The position numbers and the translations under genes are program-made. From Mastigias papua (lineage: Eukaryota; Cnidaria; Scyphozoa; Rhizostomeae; Mastigiidae): 64,000 nt of DNA. Each line of letters opens with the position of its first letter. Within the stretch, counting starts at the first letter, position 1. The notes under the pieces were generated by a model that saw only the letters and a list, made by a program, of their open reading frames with translations, was not told the origin of the DNA and did not search any database. Shown one piece after another: positions 1-41,715 of this stretch. The DNA lies in NCBI GenBank assembly GCA_964019165.1, contig OZ025287.1, positions 4,457,844-4,521,843 of the forward strand, read 5' to 3'.

Positions 1-109
1 ACTCTTTTCTTTTTAGACAACTGTTCATTATTACAGTGTGATATCGTGTTTTAATATGAATTTGTTGCGAATTCTCGCACTGACAATTTCAATGGTTTGT
101 TTCTTTCAG

Positions 110-30279
<30,170 letters not shown>

Positions 30280-33200
30280 GTAATTGGAAGACAAGGCTTT
30301 ACACGTTTGAAAGGAAAAATGTGTTGATACTGGTTGTCAACTCCAATTTCACTTCCATATAATTACCCTGATTTGATCGTCAGATAGTTGTTTTATCTGG
30401 CATGACCCTGCTTCTTAATATATCTGCTATAGTTATCTTGAATGAAATGGAGATGTGAGGATGACACCAACTACCTACGTATCTTGAAACTCAGTTAAGT
30501 TTTTTTGGGTGAGTTACTTTGGAGAAACTAAATGAGTCATGGAAATTTAATATATTTGTCTGATCTTTTTCAAGATGAGACTTCGCTTGGCCCAATGGAT
30601 TGATTGATGGTATTTGCTAGCGACAAGATGTCCAGTAGCTCTGCAACCATCTTATACTGGATGCATCATCAACCTGCTGATGTTGAACGTAATCAACATC
30701 TGAGCTTCTGGCTTCATTTGAGAAATCACTAACAGCAAAAGCGAAAGCCCGCACATGTTTTATTCTGCATTAGAGAGCCGATGTCTATATGCCCATATTC
30801 GCTGTTTGCACTCAACAGATCAGTGATATGGCACCAGATTTCTTTATTTCTCTGCAAATGGAGGAATTCATAACCGCTACTCTCCGTGACTAGGAGGCTT
30901 TTTATCGCAGTATTTTTTATTTCATTGAGAAAATGTTTAGGAATGGCTGGTTAATTGTAACTAGTAGAACCAGTGTATTTGAATGTACATATAACTGTCT
31001 ATAATATATCTAAGATACTACAAGTTATGTATAATAGACCCATTTTTGGAATAATTTAAGCTGTTTTACAGTGAATTGATATTATAAATCGCTGTATATA
31101 TGTTTTAAGATGCTCGAAAAGTCCAAAAGCAAGCATTGTTCACATTGACAACTCAGACAGTACAGCCCCAGTTGGCGTTTTTCTATTTGTTGTTGAATTT
31201 TCATTATATACTAAGTTTTGCTGTTGTTCTTATCCTTTCTTAGTCTCACTGCCACGTACATACATACTAAGTAAGCGAACTAATCCAGCGTTTGTCGTTT
31301 TTGAGTCTAAAATGAACCTTGTGGGATACTTCAACTACCCTGGTTGAATCTGCTTTACTATCCACATCCACACACTTTCAAGTTTTAAAAGTTGACCCAA
31401 TTGTTATCCTTTAAAGCACTGAAATATTGGCATCACTATCTACTTAGTTTCCTTTAAGGGAGCACCAACTGTCCATTCCCTTGACGGAGAATAGCATAGA
31501 GAATGTCAAAATAGTCCTGCACCAATTACCGCTGGGTTTGTTAATCAGTTGCCAAATGCAAGCTATATCTTTACCGGAGTTTGTCCTTGTTTTATTATGA
31601 ATAACGTTGAGGTGCATCTGTATCGGTAAATTAGTGTCAGTATTTCGCCATTTATGATTTTGTGAGTAGAAATAAGGTCTAAGATCGTACAATTCAAGTG
31701 GGTTCAAGGTCCCTGAAGAGTTTATGAGAAGTGTCTTGGTCCACGGCAGAGACGTGTAGAATCCTGCCCACTTGACACCCCCAACATATGCTATTCAAGT
31801 GAAGTACAGTAGATATATATTAGATTTGAATAGAAGATTTAAATGTTTTAACAGGGTTGTCTACTATATCATTCGACACTTTAAGCACAAACTTACTTGG
31901 TGTTTTTTCTTTTATGTTTTCATTTTATTACTATATCTTTCCCATTACTTTATCGTTTAGTACATAGTTTGATGTTGCACTGTTCATTGTTTTGTTGTTT
32001 AAATAATTCCTATATATGATATGCTTTTCTTGTATATGTTTGTATACATCCACGAATATAAGAGGTCTGGTTAGTACCTTATTAGTAGTAATTTAATTTT
32101 ATATTGCCTTATTTATTTAACTCTAGTTTATAGTTTTAGGGTAATAAATAGGGATAACAAGTTGTTGTCTAGATATGTACATCGCAAATTAAGTTTGCTT
32201 CAAGATGGAATAGTTTCTAATGATATGCTTTACTGATTTATGATATGCTTTGAGGTATCTCTCAGAAGTACTTTTAGAACCTAAGAAGTGATCTTAGAAG
32301 GTGTTGCATCAATGCTGAACTAACTAGTAGAGATAGTTTGCTCGTGTATGTTTGGAGGAGCGCTCTCTAAATGATCAGCTGACTTCTACGATGCGCTTGA
32401 TTTCTGCAATCGTTTTATGATCAGTAACTACTTTGTGGCTAGTATTCTGATTTATTGAATCTTCAGTACTTCTTCCAATGTAAGTGACAAGACAAACATT
32501 ATTTACGTCAAAATGGTTAGTTTTCTTCACCTTTTAGCATGCTTTTGCTGCTGATCCATTCAAAAATGCTTCATTCAAACCGGGATTTAATCCATTTTGG
32601 CGACAAATTCTCCATAATTTTAATTCTTTGATTTTCAAATCCTCTTGAAATACTTGAAGCCTCGTTTTGAGATTGAAACCTCGCACTGCCTGACTAATAA
32701 ATGATCCTGATTGTCGATTTTCAATTTAATCAAATCTGATTGACAAACCATTTATGTATCACAAATGACTTCCTTTGTTTCATCATTAAGCAGATTTTTG
32801 AATTGATCGGTAGATGGTGATAATTATAGGTACTTTGTTATATCTGTTTTCTTTGTTTATTGGTTCATTATAGAATCGTATGACAATAAAGTTGCTACTT
32901 GAAGTTGCTTGTTTCGTTATTTTTCATCTCCCGTCCTCCAAGTGATAAAGAACATGCATAATAACTCCTTCTCATGTCTCGGTATATTGCCTGATTTGCT
33001 GAGTTAATCTGAGTGACTTTGGTTGAAGAGGTAGACATTTTGTGGCATTTATGCAACCAAAAGCAATACCAAATTGACTGCTTATTGCAAACCAAGCAAA
33101 TTTGTTGATGAAGGGGCATCTAAAATGCACAAGTAGGGATCATCATATTAATAATTTATATCGTGGTTTGGATTACCAAAGAAATGCTAGAAGAAAACAC

Positions 33201-34780
33201 TGGAAAATTAACCTTAATTTGTGGAAATGCGCATGGTGTTCCTTAGATCAATTCTAACACTAAATCTTCCAAACTTTCATTCTAATGATCAGCTTGTATC
33301 TCTCTTTCCAAATGCTATGGTTGCAACGGCAATCCGGTGTGATCAATTTCAAACTTGAATCTATATGGCTTCCATCGTTACTTTAATAAGCAAAATTCTG
33401 TAGTCAAGCACTTTAGTGGGAGGTGCCTTAATTATAAAAGAACGATGAACGCATAGAGCCACAGTTAAAGCGACCGTTTAATGATCTTTTGGGCAGCTCT
33501 GTCACAGATACCTACCGTTGTTACCCTCTGATTTCGGGCAGAAATGAATAAATAGCTGCGTGGAATGTTCACGGGATGTCTTCAGGATTCGATGTTAATC
33601 AAAAACTCTTCCCATGCTCATTCTTCCTGTCTGTTCATTTTAGATCTTTTCTTGAAGATGTTTTAAAAGCCCTATATGGTATGTGAAGGGTCTTGTAAAC
33701 AACGGACCTAGCAAGAATTTCTCCCAGCAAGCCATTTTGGCCTAATTAAAAGATTAAATAATTGCATCCCCTACTGATTCCAAAGAACTATTTTATCAAA
33801 TAACTTTTGCTATTGCACACTGGGGGATCTCTCTTACTGAATGAAGATGCATTGCACTTCACTTCATTTCCAGTTTGCCACAATAGCAATAAATTCAGAC
33901 AACTGCAGTAAAAGTTTAGTTTATATGGAGCCTTACTTTTAACAATAGCACAATTCTAAATCTTTAAAGACGTACATAACGTGAAATATTTAAGTATTGA
34001 AATTATCTGCAGTTAAGTCAGGGGTCACATAAAAGGATTGTGGGACCTTGGCTCCCACTTTTCCACAGGTATTTTTTCTGCTTGCAAAAACGGTTTTTAG
34101 CAGTTGTGTACAGCAGCTGTACTTCGTCTTTCAATCTTTGGCTGTAGGTTGCCCTTTGGCCCCATTTCACGTGAGTTGCGGAGGATTTCACAAAAGAATA
34201 CAATGGTGATTTAACACTTTGCTCTCCTTCCAAACTGTTTGACCCATCTTTACAATACCCATCTTGTGGGTGTTCATCGATTCAATCATCTTTCTATTTA
34301 CTTGGGATTTTTGTTGGTGAATTATCTTTTGTATTATTAATTGAAGAGTTCCACCTCTTACGAAATGTGAAATAAATATGACTAATATATTATAAGTCTC
34401 ATTCAAAGCACGTCCCACATTTCTCTCAATGGAATATAAATTGTTCTAAGACTCCTAGGGTGTAATTACATGTCTGTAGATCTTTTTGCACGTGTAATAT
34501 GTTTATTTTGTAACTGAAAATGCATGTTTATTCGTCTGGAAACATGTCTGATACACTAACATCTCTCCACATATTTTCAAGTTTATATGACGTACAATAT
34601 TATTCATAAATTTTGTGATTTAGCCTCACATTATTATGATATTTGGGAGCTTTCCGAAATGGATGCGTGACGTCTGGCAGAATATCCTCTTGCGATGTAT
34701 CCCAGACGCTCATCAGCAGGACTAACCTGCTCATATTTCGCTTTCAGAACGCATCATTTGTTATAGTCAAATTGCATTTG
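30280..34780. other. 3' part of gene 1 (unresolved) and intergenic sequence
   Basis: No exon with a recognisable domain was found. Several good acceptors (for example tcctttcttag at 31243, ttttacag at 31071, ctgctatag near 30430) would add only a few codons and a stop. An antisense open frame at 31444-31707 is unassigned. The remainder is AT-rich and shows nothing else. Confidence 0.4.
32885..32890 (+). terminator. Candidate polyadenylation signal
   Basis: An AATAAA hexamer in the context atgacaataaagttgc is a plausible 3' end for gene 1. Other hexamers exist (for example near 32143), so this is only a candidate. Confidence 0.2.
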
Positions 34781-34789
34781 TACTGCATT

Positions 34790-35190
34790 TCAAGGTCACA
34801 AGGAAAAGGTAACTGTACTCAGCTGATGGTTTTTCTTGGATCAAAGAACGAGAAGATAAGGGCCACTTCAATAGGCCATTCGGTAACAAATACTCTCATC
34901 ATTTTATTGAAAGGAGCTTTTGAATAGTATGGCCCGGTCTGTGCTTCATGCAAAGATAGAAAAAATTAGAAAGAATGAATTCTTTTCTAGAGTGGCAGAT
35001 GAGGCTACCTACATCAATAAAAAGGGACAGCTTTGCTTTTCCTGTGCTCCTTGCTTGAAAAACGAAGACATTCAATAGTATATTTTAGATTCCTATCAAC
35101 TCAGAAACATTAAGATTGAAACTATGTTTAATGCTATGAATGATGTTATACACAGGTTTAATCATCAACAAGAATAGTGCTGAGGGTATG
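34790..35190 (+). pseudogene. hAT-type transposase relic (DUF4371-like)
   Basis: Frameshifted pieces follow the order seen in hAT/ZMYM-like transposases: GNCTQLMVFLGSKNEKI, then NKYSHHFIE, MARSVL, FFSRVADEATYINKKGQLCF (compare FS-x-IADEATD-x-x-x-x-EQL), YQLRNIKIETM and DVIHRFN. At least one stop and a frame change interrupt it, so it is inactive. Ends and terminal repeats were not located. Confidence 0.65.
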
Positions 35191-35924
35191 CATGTGAAGG
35201 AGACAGCAGTTTGTTAATGAAGAGAAGGAATTGCTGTTAAATGATAATTTGAGCAGCCAAAAATACCCACTAGTCATCTTCATGGCCATGCGCTATGTTG
35301 TTGCAGTAAAGCAACTCACTGCTTTTAGCAAAGTACTTGGCAATAAAGTAAACCGAGTGGGAGAATTAGGTGCTATTGTGAATTTAGTTTGCCCCCCCAC
35401 CACTTTCAAAATCGATGCAAGAACCCTACAATCGTCATTTAGGGTAGTTGGGGCAAGGACGCTAGTGTTTCCAAGGCTAACTTGCAACTTTATTTTGACC
35501 GGAGCAGCGGGCTACTGGGTAAAGCAAGTCCATTTGTAACAGGATATCAACATATTTAAAGCTTAAAATTGTAATATGCACCCCCTCTCCCAAACACCCT
35601 TTACTATTTTTGCTCCTGAAACCAATATGAGAGCACACATGCAAACGCGAGCATACAAGCAAACAAGTAAACATGAAAGTAATGATGCAAGGCAATGTAA
35701 AGTCGAAATTCTTGTTCTATAGGTGACCTATAAGTCGAAGGAGACTTTACGTGAGGACAAATTTACAGTGAATGGCAATAGAAAATTCTCGAATTGAATG
35801 CACAGAATGCAGCTGGAAAAACCGGACAGTGAAGCTCAAGACTACAAGACTTTTACCTCATTTCAATGAGAATAAGGTGCCCATACACTGATCAATCTTT
35901 CATTTGAAGCTATCAAGAGTTATC

Positions 35925-36470
35925 AAGTAAATATGTTAGTAAGTAAGCTTTCATTAAATATATCTCTTTAGGAAGATTGTTCATGGAACAAAAATTGCCC
36001 GGTTCTAACCATAGAACAAAGACAAGGTAAACCAGTATTTCAAAAGTGGGTGGTATGAACCAATGCCAGAAAAGGCCATGAGGATAAGAAACAAAAGTTC
36101 GAGATTTCACTTCACATTTTAAATCCCACACAAGTTGCAGCAGTTTGAGCTCTGCCTGACGCTGATATACTCCTTAACTATCTAATGTGGTTTTATACGT
36201 CTTTCTAATTGTGGCTTATTTTTCCAGGCTGGGTTTAAGTCCCTCGGGACGTAGCCGAGGGCACGGATTATTTCAGCAATCATTTCAAATTTACATTCTC
36301 GTTATAGCATTTGCAAGTTGCTTGATAAGACTGCATAATTGTCGATTTTTTCTGTTGTTTTCTTCATACTATTTACATCAGCAGGACAGCATGTCTCAAC
36401 AATTCCACACATGTTGCAGCTCTGTTCCATATCAGAGTATCCAGCTTGTTGAGGGGCAATTTTGTTGAGG
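35925..36470 (-). pseudogene. LINE C-terminal fragment, copy A
   Basis: On the minus strand one frame reads VETCCPADVNSMKKTTEKID, then YAVLSSNLQML, a stop, and FEMIAEIIRALGYVPRDL. This parallels copy C (FSCPADVN, YAALLRNMETLY, PIIVGALGSVP). Its 3' end at low coordinates carries a gtaagtaagc tail. It is 5'-truncated at about 36470, directly against the tail of copy B. Confidence 0.65.
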
Positions 36471-36965
36471 TTTGCAAGTAAGTAAGCAAGCTTTCATTTT
36501 ATATTTTTCATTATTTCCATGGTATTTACAATAGAAATACTCCGGCTCTAAACCCTAGAACAAGGAAAAAATAGAAAATTAGTTTCAAAAGTAAAAAGTA
36601 AAGCCTAATGCAACAAGAGGAAAAGATTCAAAAGAAGAGCGATTTTGGCAGTGCCTAAGACAGACATAACCTTTAACTTTTTTGCAATGTCTTCTTTTTC
36701 TTTCTTGTTAAAGTTCAGTTTCTCCAAGTTGATTTTCAGTACCTCGGGACGTAGCCAAGTACACCAATAATAGTATTATTGGAACTATTTCAAATTTCTA
36801 ACCTTGGTAAAACATTTCTAAGTTTCTTAGTAGCGCTCCGTGACTGTCAAATCTTTCCTTAGTTTTCTTTACTAGTTTCACATCAAAACTGCACACATTT
36901 TAGTTGCTTTGTTCCATATCAAAATATGAGGTTTGATGTGGGTGTAATTTTGTCATAATCGCCAT
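36471..36965 (-). pseudogene. LINE C-terminal fragment, copy B
   Basis: The minus strand reads VKKTKERFDSHGALLRNLEM, then, after a stop, KFEIVPII and a LGYVPR-type end in a shifted frame. The 3' region ccggctctaaaccctagaac parallels cccggttctaaccatagaac of copy A. A tail of agtaagtaagcaagc at about 36477 abuts copy A. Confidence 0.6.
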
Positions 36966-37089
36966 GTTTCTAGATAAATTCATGTACAGTTAGAAACTGT
37001 ACCCCTTCGTCTACATCTTTGGTGATTACGTCGTGGCGCCTGCGCTGATAGTAGTGACTTAAGACGATATGCAGAGGTGGTATGGGATC

Positions 37090-37215
37090 ATTCACATAAC
37101 ACGTACGCATAGGTGGGGGGGGGGGGGTTACGAGAAGCATATGCTTGCGTGCAAAGAGGAAGAGGGGATTCTGGCAACATGCACATTTGCAATGCTAAGC
37201 AAATACGATCACAAA
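37090..37215. repeat. Dispersed repeat pair, member 1 (with poly-G tract)
   Basis: It contains acacgtacgca, a poly-G run, gcatatgcttgcgtgcaaag and gaagagggg, matching in order a second stretch near 38.27-38.39 kb. Family not identified. Confidence 0.45.
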
Positions 37216-38261
37216 CATAACTCTGTCTTTGCCTACTCCAAAGAAAATTTGATAGCTTGTTGGCAGTCAACAGCCGCAATCCTAATCAGCATTGCTATTA
37301 ATTCCAACATAATGCTCAAACATTAAGTGCAAAAAGCTGTTGACCCCTAGAAATACTTCCGTACTTCCGAAAGAAGAAATTGCCATTTACAACAACTGTA
37401 AATGAGTGGTCGTTCACCAAAATTGAACAAGTTGGCTCAGAAAACTGTAGTGTTGTCATTTATGGTGCATGCTGTCTTTCAATGGAGGGGAGATTGATAA
37501 AGGAGCTTTTCCAAAATGTAGCAACTACTATCCCAGTAAAACTGCAGTGCTGCACCATAAGAAATGTCATCATCTGAATGCTGATGACAGTCACAGTGGC
37601 AATGCATGTTTAAAAAGAATCCATTGTTACAGAAAAATCCAGTGATGATGAAGTTGTTTCAGATGTAAGCTTTGCTGAGGAAATTGTTTGGCATGTTTTA
37701 GCAAAATCCCCTACATGACAGAGGATCGAATGACAGTTTATGGTAACATTTCAGTTATTCTCAACAAACCATCTACTGTCTTAATACACGACCTTTATAA
37801 GTAAACCACTTTTTGCCTAAACCTCAATTTTCTTAACTTTTCCCGAATGTGAGGCTGAGAATTTCTTAAGTCTTTCTTAACTTTTGCCGGAATAAACTGT
37901 CTTAAGGAGGTTTCCATTATCTTTCATAAAAATTTGATCTTTGGTTTTCTGCGATTATCAAATAAACGCTTCGATCCTTGTAAAAGAGCTTGCAAAGAAT
38001 GAGCTAAAATCAATTTCTGACACGTAAAAAGATGAGCTTTGCAACTTTAGCGTTGGGATTTTCTTAAAATTTTTATCAAGATTTTGGCCTTTTGAGCCTC
38101 ATTTCCTTATAAGCTTTTTCCTGTGAAAGAACGTGCAAGCATTCAAGCAGTTTGCTGCTCAAAAATACTGACACTGTCACTCGTTTCGATTGCTTAGTTC
38201 ACCTTTTCATTAAAAGCAGTTTGAGGGTCACCGAATCTATTGATACCAGTGGGGGGAGGGG

Positions 38262-38390
38262 GAAGGGTGTTGTTAATACTACGTACGCAGACAAGAAGTG
38301 TAGTCCAGAAAGCGTATGCTTGAGTACAAAGGTAGAAGGGGGTGCTCAAAATTGTAGAAAATTTGTGCGCGCGCTTGCGTACGAAATGAA
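38262..38390. repeat. Dispersed repeat pair, member 2
   Basis: It contains tacgtacgca, gcgtatgcttgagtacaaag and gtagaaggggg, with a later gcttgcgtacg. It is in the same orientation as the 37.1-kb member, moderately diverged, and G-rich at its start. Confidence 0.45.
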
Positions 38391-38499
38391 TAACCCCTAC
38401 CAGCCAGATAGGGAAGGTTGTGAATCAGCATCTCATTGTCTCCTGTTTCTTCAGTGTTTCATTGCTATCTCATGGCATTGCATTGCACATGCGTATGCT

Positions 38500-38933
38500 G
38501 CAAGTATTTGAAGTTAAAAACCTCTCTTGCGATCACTTTTGGCTATGTTGCTTGTTCATTGTCATCATCCTTCTCGATCACTTTTAGAAAATACCCATGC
38601 ATGGCTTTTTGCTTGTATCTGATAGGCTTTCTCTCCTGAATTTGTCGCAGTAACTTTTTGCCAGTTACTTTAGGTGTCTCTTCCGGGGTTCAAATGATCT
38701 TTTCTTTGTATTACGTATTTAAGCTCTTGTTGGTAAATGAAGCTCATTGCAGCATTCCTGTCCTTACGCTTTTCCAATTGGGTGTACAAAGAAACTATTC
38801 TGCATTCAATTAGGGTCTGTACCGGCTTTACATCTCTTCCACTTTGGTATCTTGGTATATACAGTCTATCAACGAAGCTGGTAGGATGAAGACTACAATT
38901 CATGCTCATAAATTTGAGAATTCTGATGTCCAT
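38500..38933 (-). pseudogene. LINE fragment, copy E (upstream part of the C-terminal region)
   Basis: The minus strand reads KFMSMNCSLHPTSFVDRLYI, PRYQSGRDVKPVQ, and, after frame changes, LRQIQERKPIRYKQKAMHGY. This is the segment that in animal LINE polyproteins precedes the CRLC zinc-knuckle region (compare x-MHGALHPRADVDRLY-x-PR-x-GGRGL and KAMHG-x-F). It therefore complements copies A-C, which hold the part after it. Stops and frameshifts make it a pseudogene. Confidence 0.65.
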
Positions 38934-40141
38934 TCAAATCCCGTGCATTGAACTTAATAGTGACGGTGGGGGGGGGGGAGGCAATATTAAATTGTCTAGA
39001 GCACATATTTCACTCACCGAGTTGATCACATTGTCCAATATTCTGCTAAAATGCAGTTTGCTCTACAACCAATAATTAAGGATAACTTGGGACGTGAGAG
39101 GATGGTGGTCTTGGAGCGAAGCCCCGAGGAAAAAGTTTTAAAACGACGTCCTTTCATTTGTACTGGACCGTCTTTGGTGGATGTGGCGATATCTACATTC
39201 TAGATAGAAAATAGCAGATATGATAATTGATATGAGAAACTTCAGCAGGTTCTATGCTATTTTTGGATGAACCTAACTTACCACATTCTCATGAAGAGTG
39301 GGGGAAGGGGGTTATGTCCTGTTGCTGTGTTTCTGACTTTCTTTTCACGAGGATGTACTTTAAGGCGCTATGAATTTATTCCAAGAAGACTTTTATACAA
39401 CAAGATAATGTGAAGATTTCCCAGAAATAATGATACAAACTTCATATAAAATAGGAGAAGATACTCTTCAATTTAGGAAACAAGAAAATCACCACCCATG
39501 AGAATCACAGGTAGATACCACTGTTTTTTCTTTGTGAAAACCACCAAAAATGTTTTAAACTTAATGCACTCATGAGACCTTCTACATACACTAAACAAGA
39601 AAGTCAATGGAAATAATACTCAAATGTATAGACGGAGCATCTGAAAAGGTACTCACACTTAGCAATTTGAAAATGATATGTTGGTACCGGAAATTAAAAG
39701 ACAATGTATAGCAAGTAATACACAACTGCTCAATATCGCATATTTTCCAAGCTGAAAAGCATGTCTCTAAAAATGTAAGGAGCCATAGTTCTTGAGTCCC
39801 CTTGTTGCGAGGCCCTTAGTCCATTTCTTTTAATCTTGTGTGCAGTAGCTATATTTTCTGCGCCTACAATCTTGGACATAAATTACTGGACTTTTTCTCA
39901 TCTTTCCGTGACTACCCTTCCCCAAACATCAATGTTGTTGTCGACGATGAAATTTATGCTTGATACAAGGAGAAGTTTTTTTCACTAAATTCTTACTAAA
40001 GAACAACCTTGATAGGTGGGAGGAAGGGGGCAAACTAGTGTCAAAATCTTGAGCAGAAAGTCCTGGTATATTTTGTCCATGATTGTAGATAAAAGCAAGC
40101 AAGTTTCATCCAATATATTCCATTATTACAAATAGTATGTA

Positions 40142-40960
40142 CAAGAAGGCAAGCTTCATATATATATAATTCATTTGCAATTAGTTTCTCTATATAATAA
40201 AATAAACCAACCGGTCTCAAACCTCGAGACAAGATTGATTATTAGATGTCAAACTAATTTCGCAGTAAACCTAAAAACGACACATTTTAATCATAACAAA
40301 GCTAATTTTTATCAATGGAGTTCGAGTAGTTTAAAAGTTAAAGAATGTTTTACAGATTTAAACCGTTCCATCAGATACAATTGCTTGCAATTGTTAATGT
40401 GCCTTAAAGCTTCCTTCTTTTCAAATCCCATGATAGTCATGTAGTTGAAGAGGCACGACGGTACAGACCCAAGTGCTCCAACTATTATAGGTAGCATTTC
40501 AAAGCGATATGAGGATAAAGAGTTTCCATATTTCGTAGTAACGCTGCATACTTGTTCATTCTTTCTTGGATCTTAGTAGAGGTATTAACATCAGCTGGAC
40601 AACTGAATTCGATGACAGTGTGTATTTTCTTCAATTTGTCCCACTTGATTAACTCACGCTTATTGTGAGGAACCTTCGAGCCTGTTATTATTGGCAAATT
40701 CCACCAGTATTCGTCATGATCTATCTTTTTCATATATTCAGGTTCTCTTGAGTGATGTTATTGGTGTTAGGGGTGGTTCTTTAACATTATGGCTCTCAGT
40801 ACATACATTGATAAAAGCACCATGTCGCAATGGCAAATAATAATTTGCTGACATGTGTGGACAGCTACTGATCACATGTGTTACATCTTCTACACTTGCA
40901 TGGCATAACCTGCAATATTTATCAGTGGTTGGTTCCAGGCCTTGATCAACTTAAGTAAGT
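40142..40960 (-). pseudogene. LINE C-terminal fragment, copy C
   Basis: In order on the minus strand: a Cys/His knuckle (CRLCHASVEDVTHVISSCPH), DEYWWNLPI, KVPHNKRELIKWDK, VIEFSCPADVN, YAALLRNMETLYPH and, after a frameshift near 40490, PIIVGALGSVPSCL. This is the C-terminal third of a LINE polyprotein without RT catalytic motifs. The 3' end (ccggtctcaaacctcgagac near 40210) lies next to caagaaggcaagc. The 5' end abuts another tail at about 40955. Confidence 0.7.
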
Positions 40961-41190
40961 AAGCAGGCAAGTAAATATTTAAGTAATTAATTAAGTAAGT
41001 AATTGAGTAACCTTCATTTGTATTATTCATTTACAATTGTTATTTCTATACAATAAAATAAGATAAACTAGTCGGTCTCAAACTTTGAGACAAGATTGAC
41101 TATCGGGTGTTAAAACTAATTTCGCAGTAAACGTAGTGTGCATGTAAGTTAGTAACCAAGCAAGTAAGCAAGCAAGTCATCGACGTATCT
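40955..41190 (-). repeat. LINE 3' end only, copy D, with AAGT/AAGC tails
   Basis: It contains gtcggtctcaaactttgaga and actaatttcgcagtaaac, about 80 percent alike by eye to the 3' region of copy C. A long aagtaagtaagcaggcaagt tail lies on the copy C side. A further accaagcaagtaagcaagca tail at about 41150-41175 may belong to the RT-bearing fragment beyond it. Confidence 0.6.
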
Positions 41191-41715
41191 TGTCCTTTGG
41201 CACTCCATCCTAATTTTTGGCTATTTCTTACCCGCTGGATGTCAGTCGAAGTTAGCTTACCTTGAAGGTGCACACAATTGCATTGCTCGAACCTGCCTGT
41301 CTACAGGAAGTCGCGAAGCAGTCCTCATTGGGGGAGTGGCAGGCGTAGAGATCGCAAATCTACTTGATCAAAGCATATTTTACCTGAGATTTTTAAATTG
41401 TCAATGCATGAAAATGACTGAATGCAAGATGTTACACTTACGCTTTGGAAGCAATTATTAAGTTAAATGATTAAGGTCAATGAGTTAAATCTAAAATGCT
41501 AATACTTTTGTCCTCTTAAACTGCCATTTGATATTTTTGCCAAGATTTTGAAGAAGTTAGCAAACTAGAATAGTAATCTACATTGCTTGCAAAAAATTAT
41601 AGTAACTCTTAATCCTGCTCCAAAGTACGCTACCCCTTGACTGCCACCGAATTTGTGCCATAAGATGTCGATATCGTGGGGAGTGTGAGAATATCCTTAA
41701 TTCTCAAGTTGTACT

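Noticed and set aside
31444..31707. Antisense frame of 87 codons downstream of gene 1
   Set aside because: It extends slightly upstream without an ATG and looks protein-like, but I cannot match it to a family; left unassigned.
32895..33119. Antisense frame with a Cys/His pattern suggestive of a PHD-like retroelement ORF1
   Set aside because: Cys spacing is incomplete and only one short piece is open; too weak to annotate.
34018..34418. Two overlapping antisense frames near 34.2 kb
   Set aside because: No motif similarity; overlapping frames in AT-rich sequence are expected by chance.
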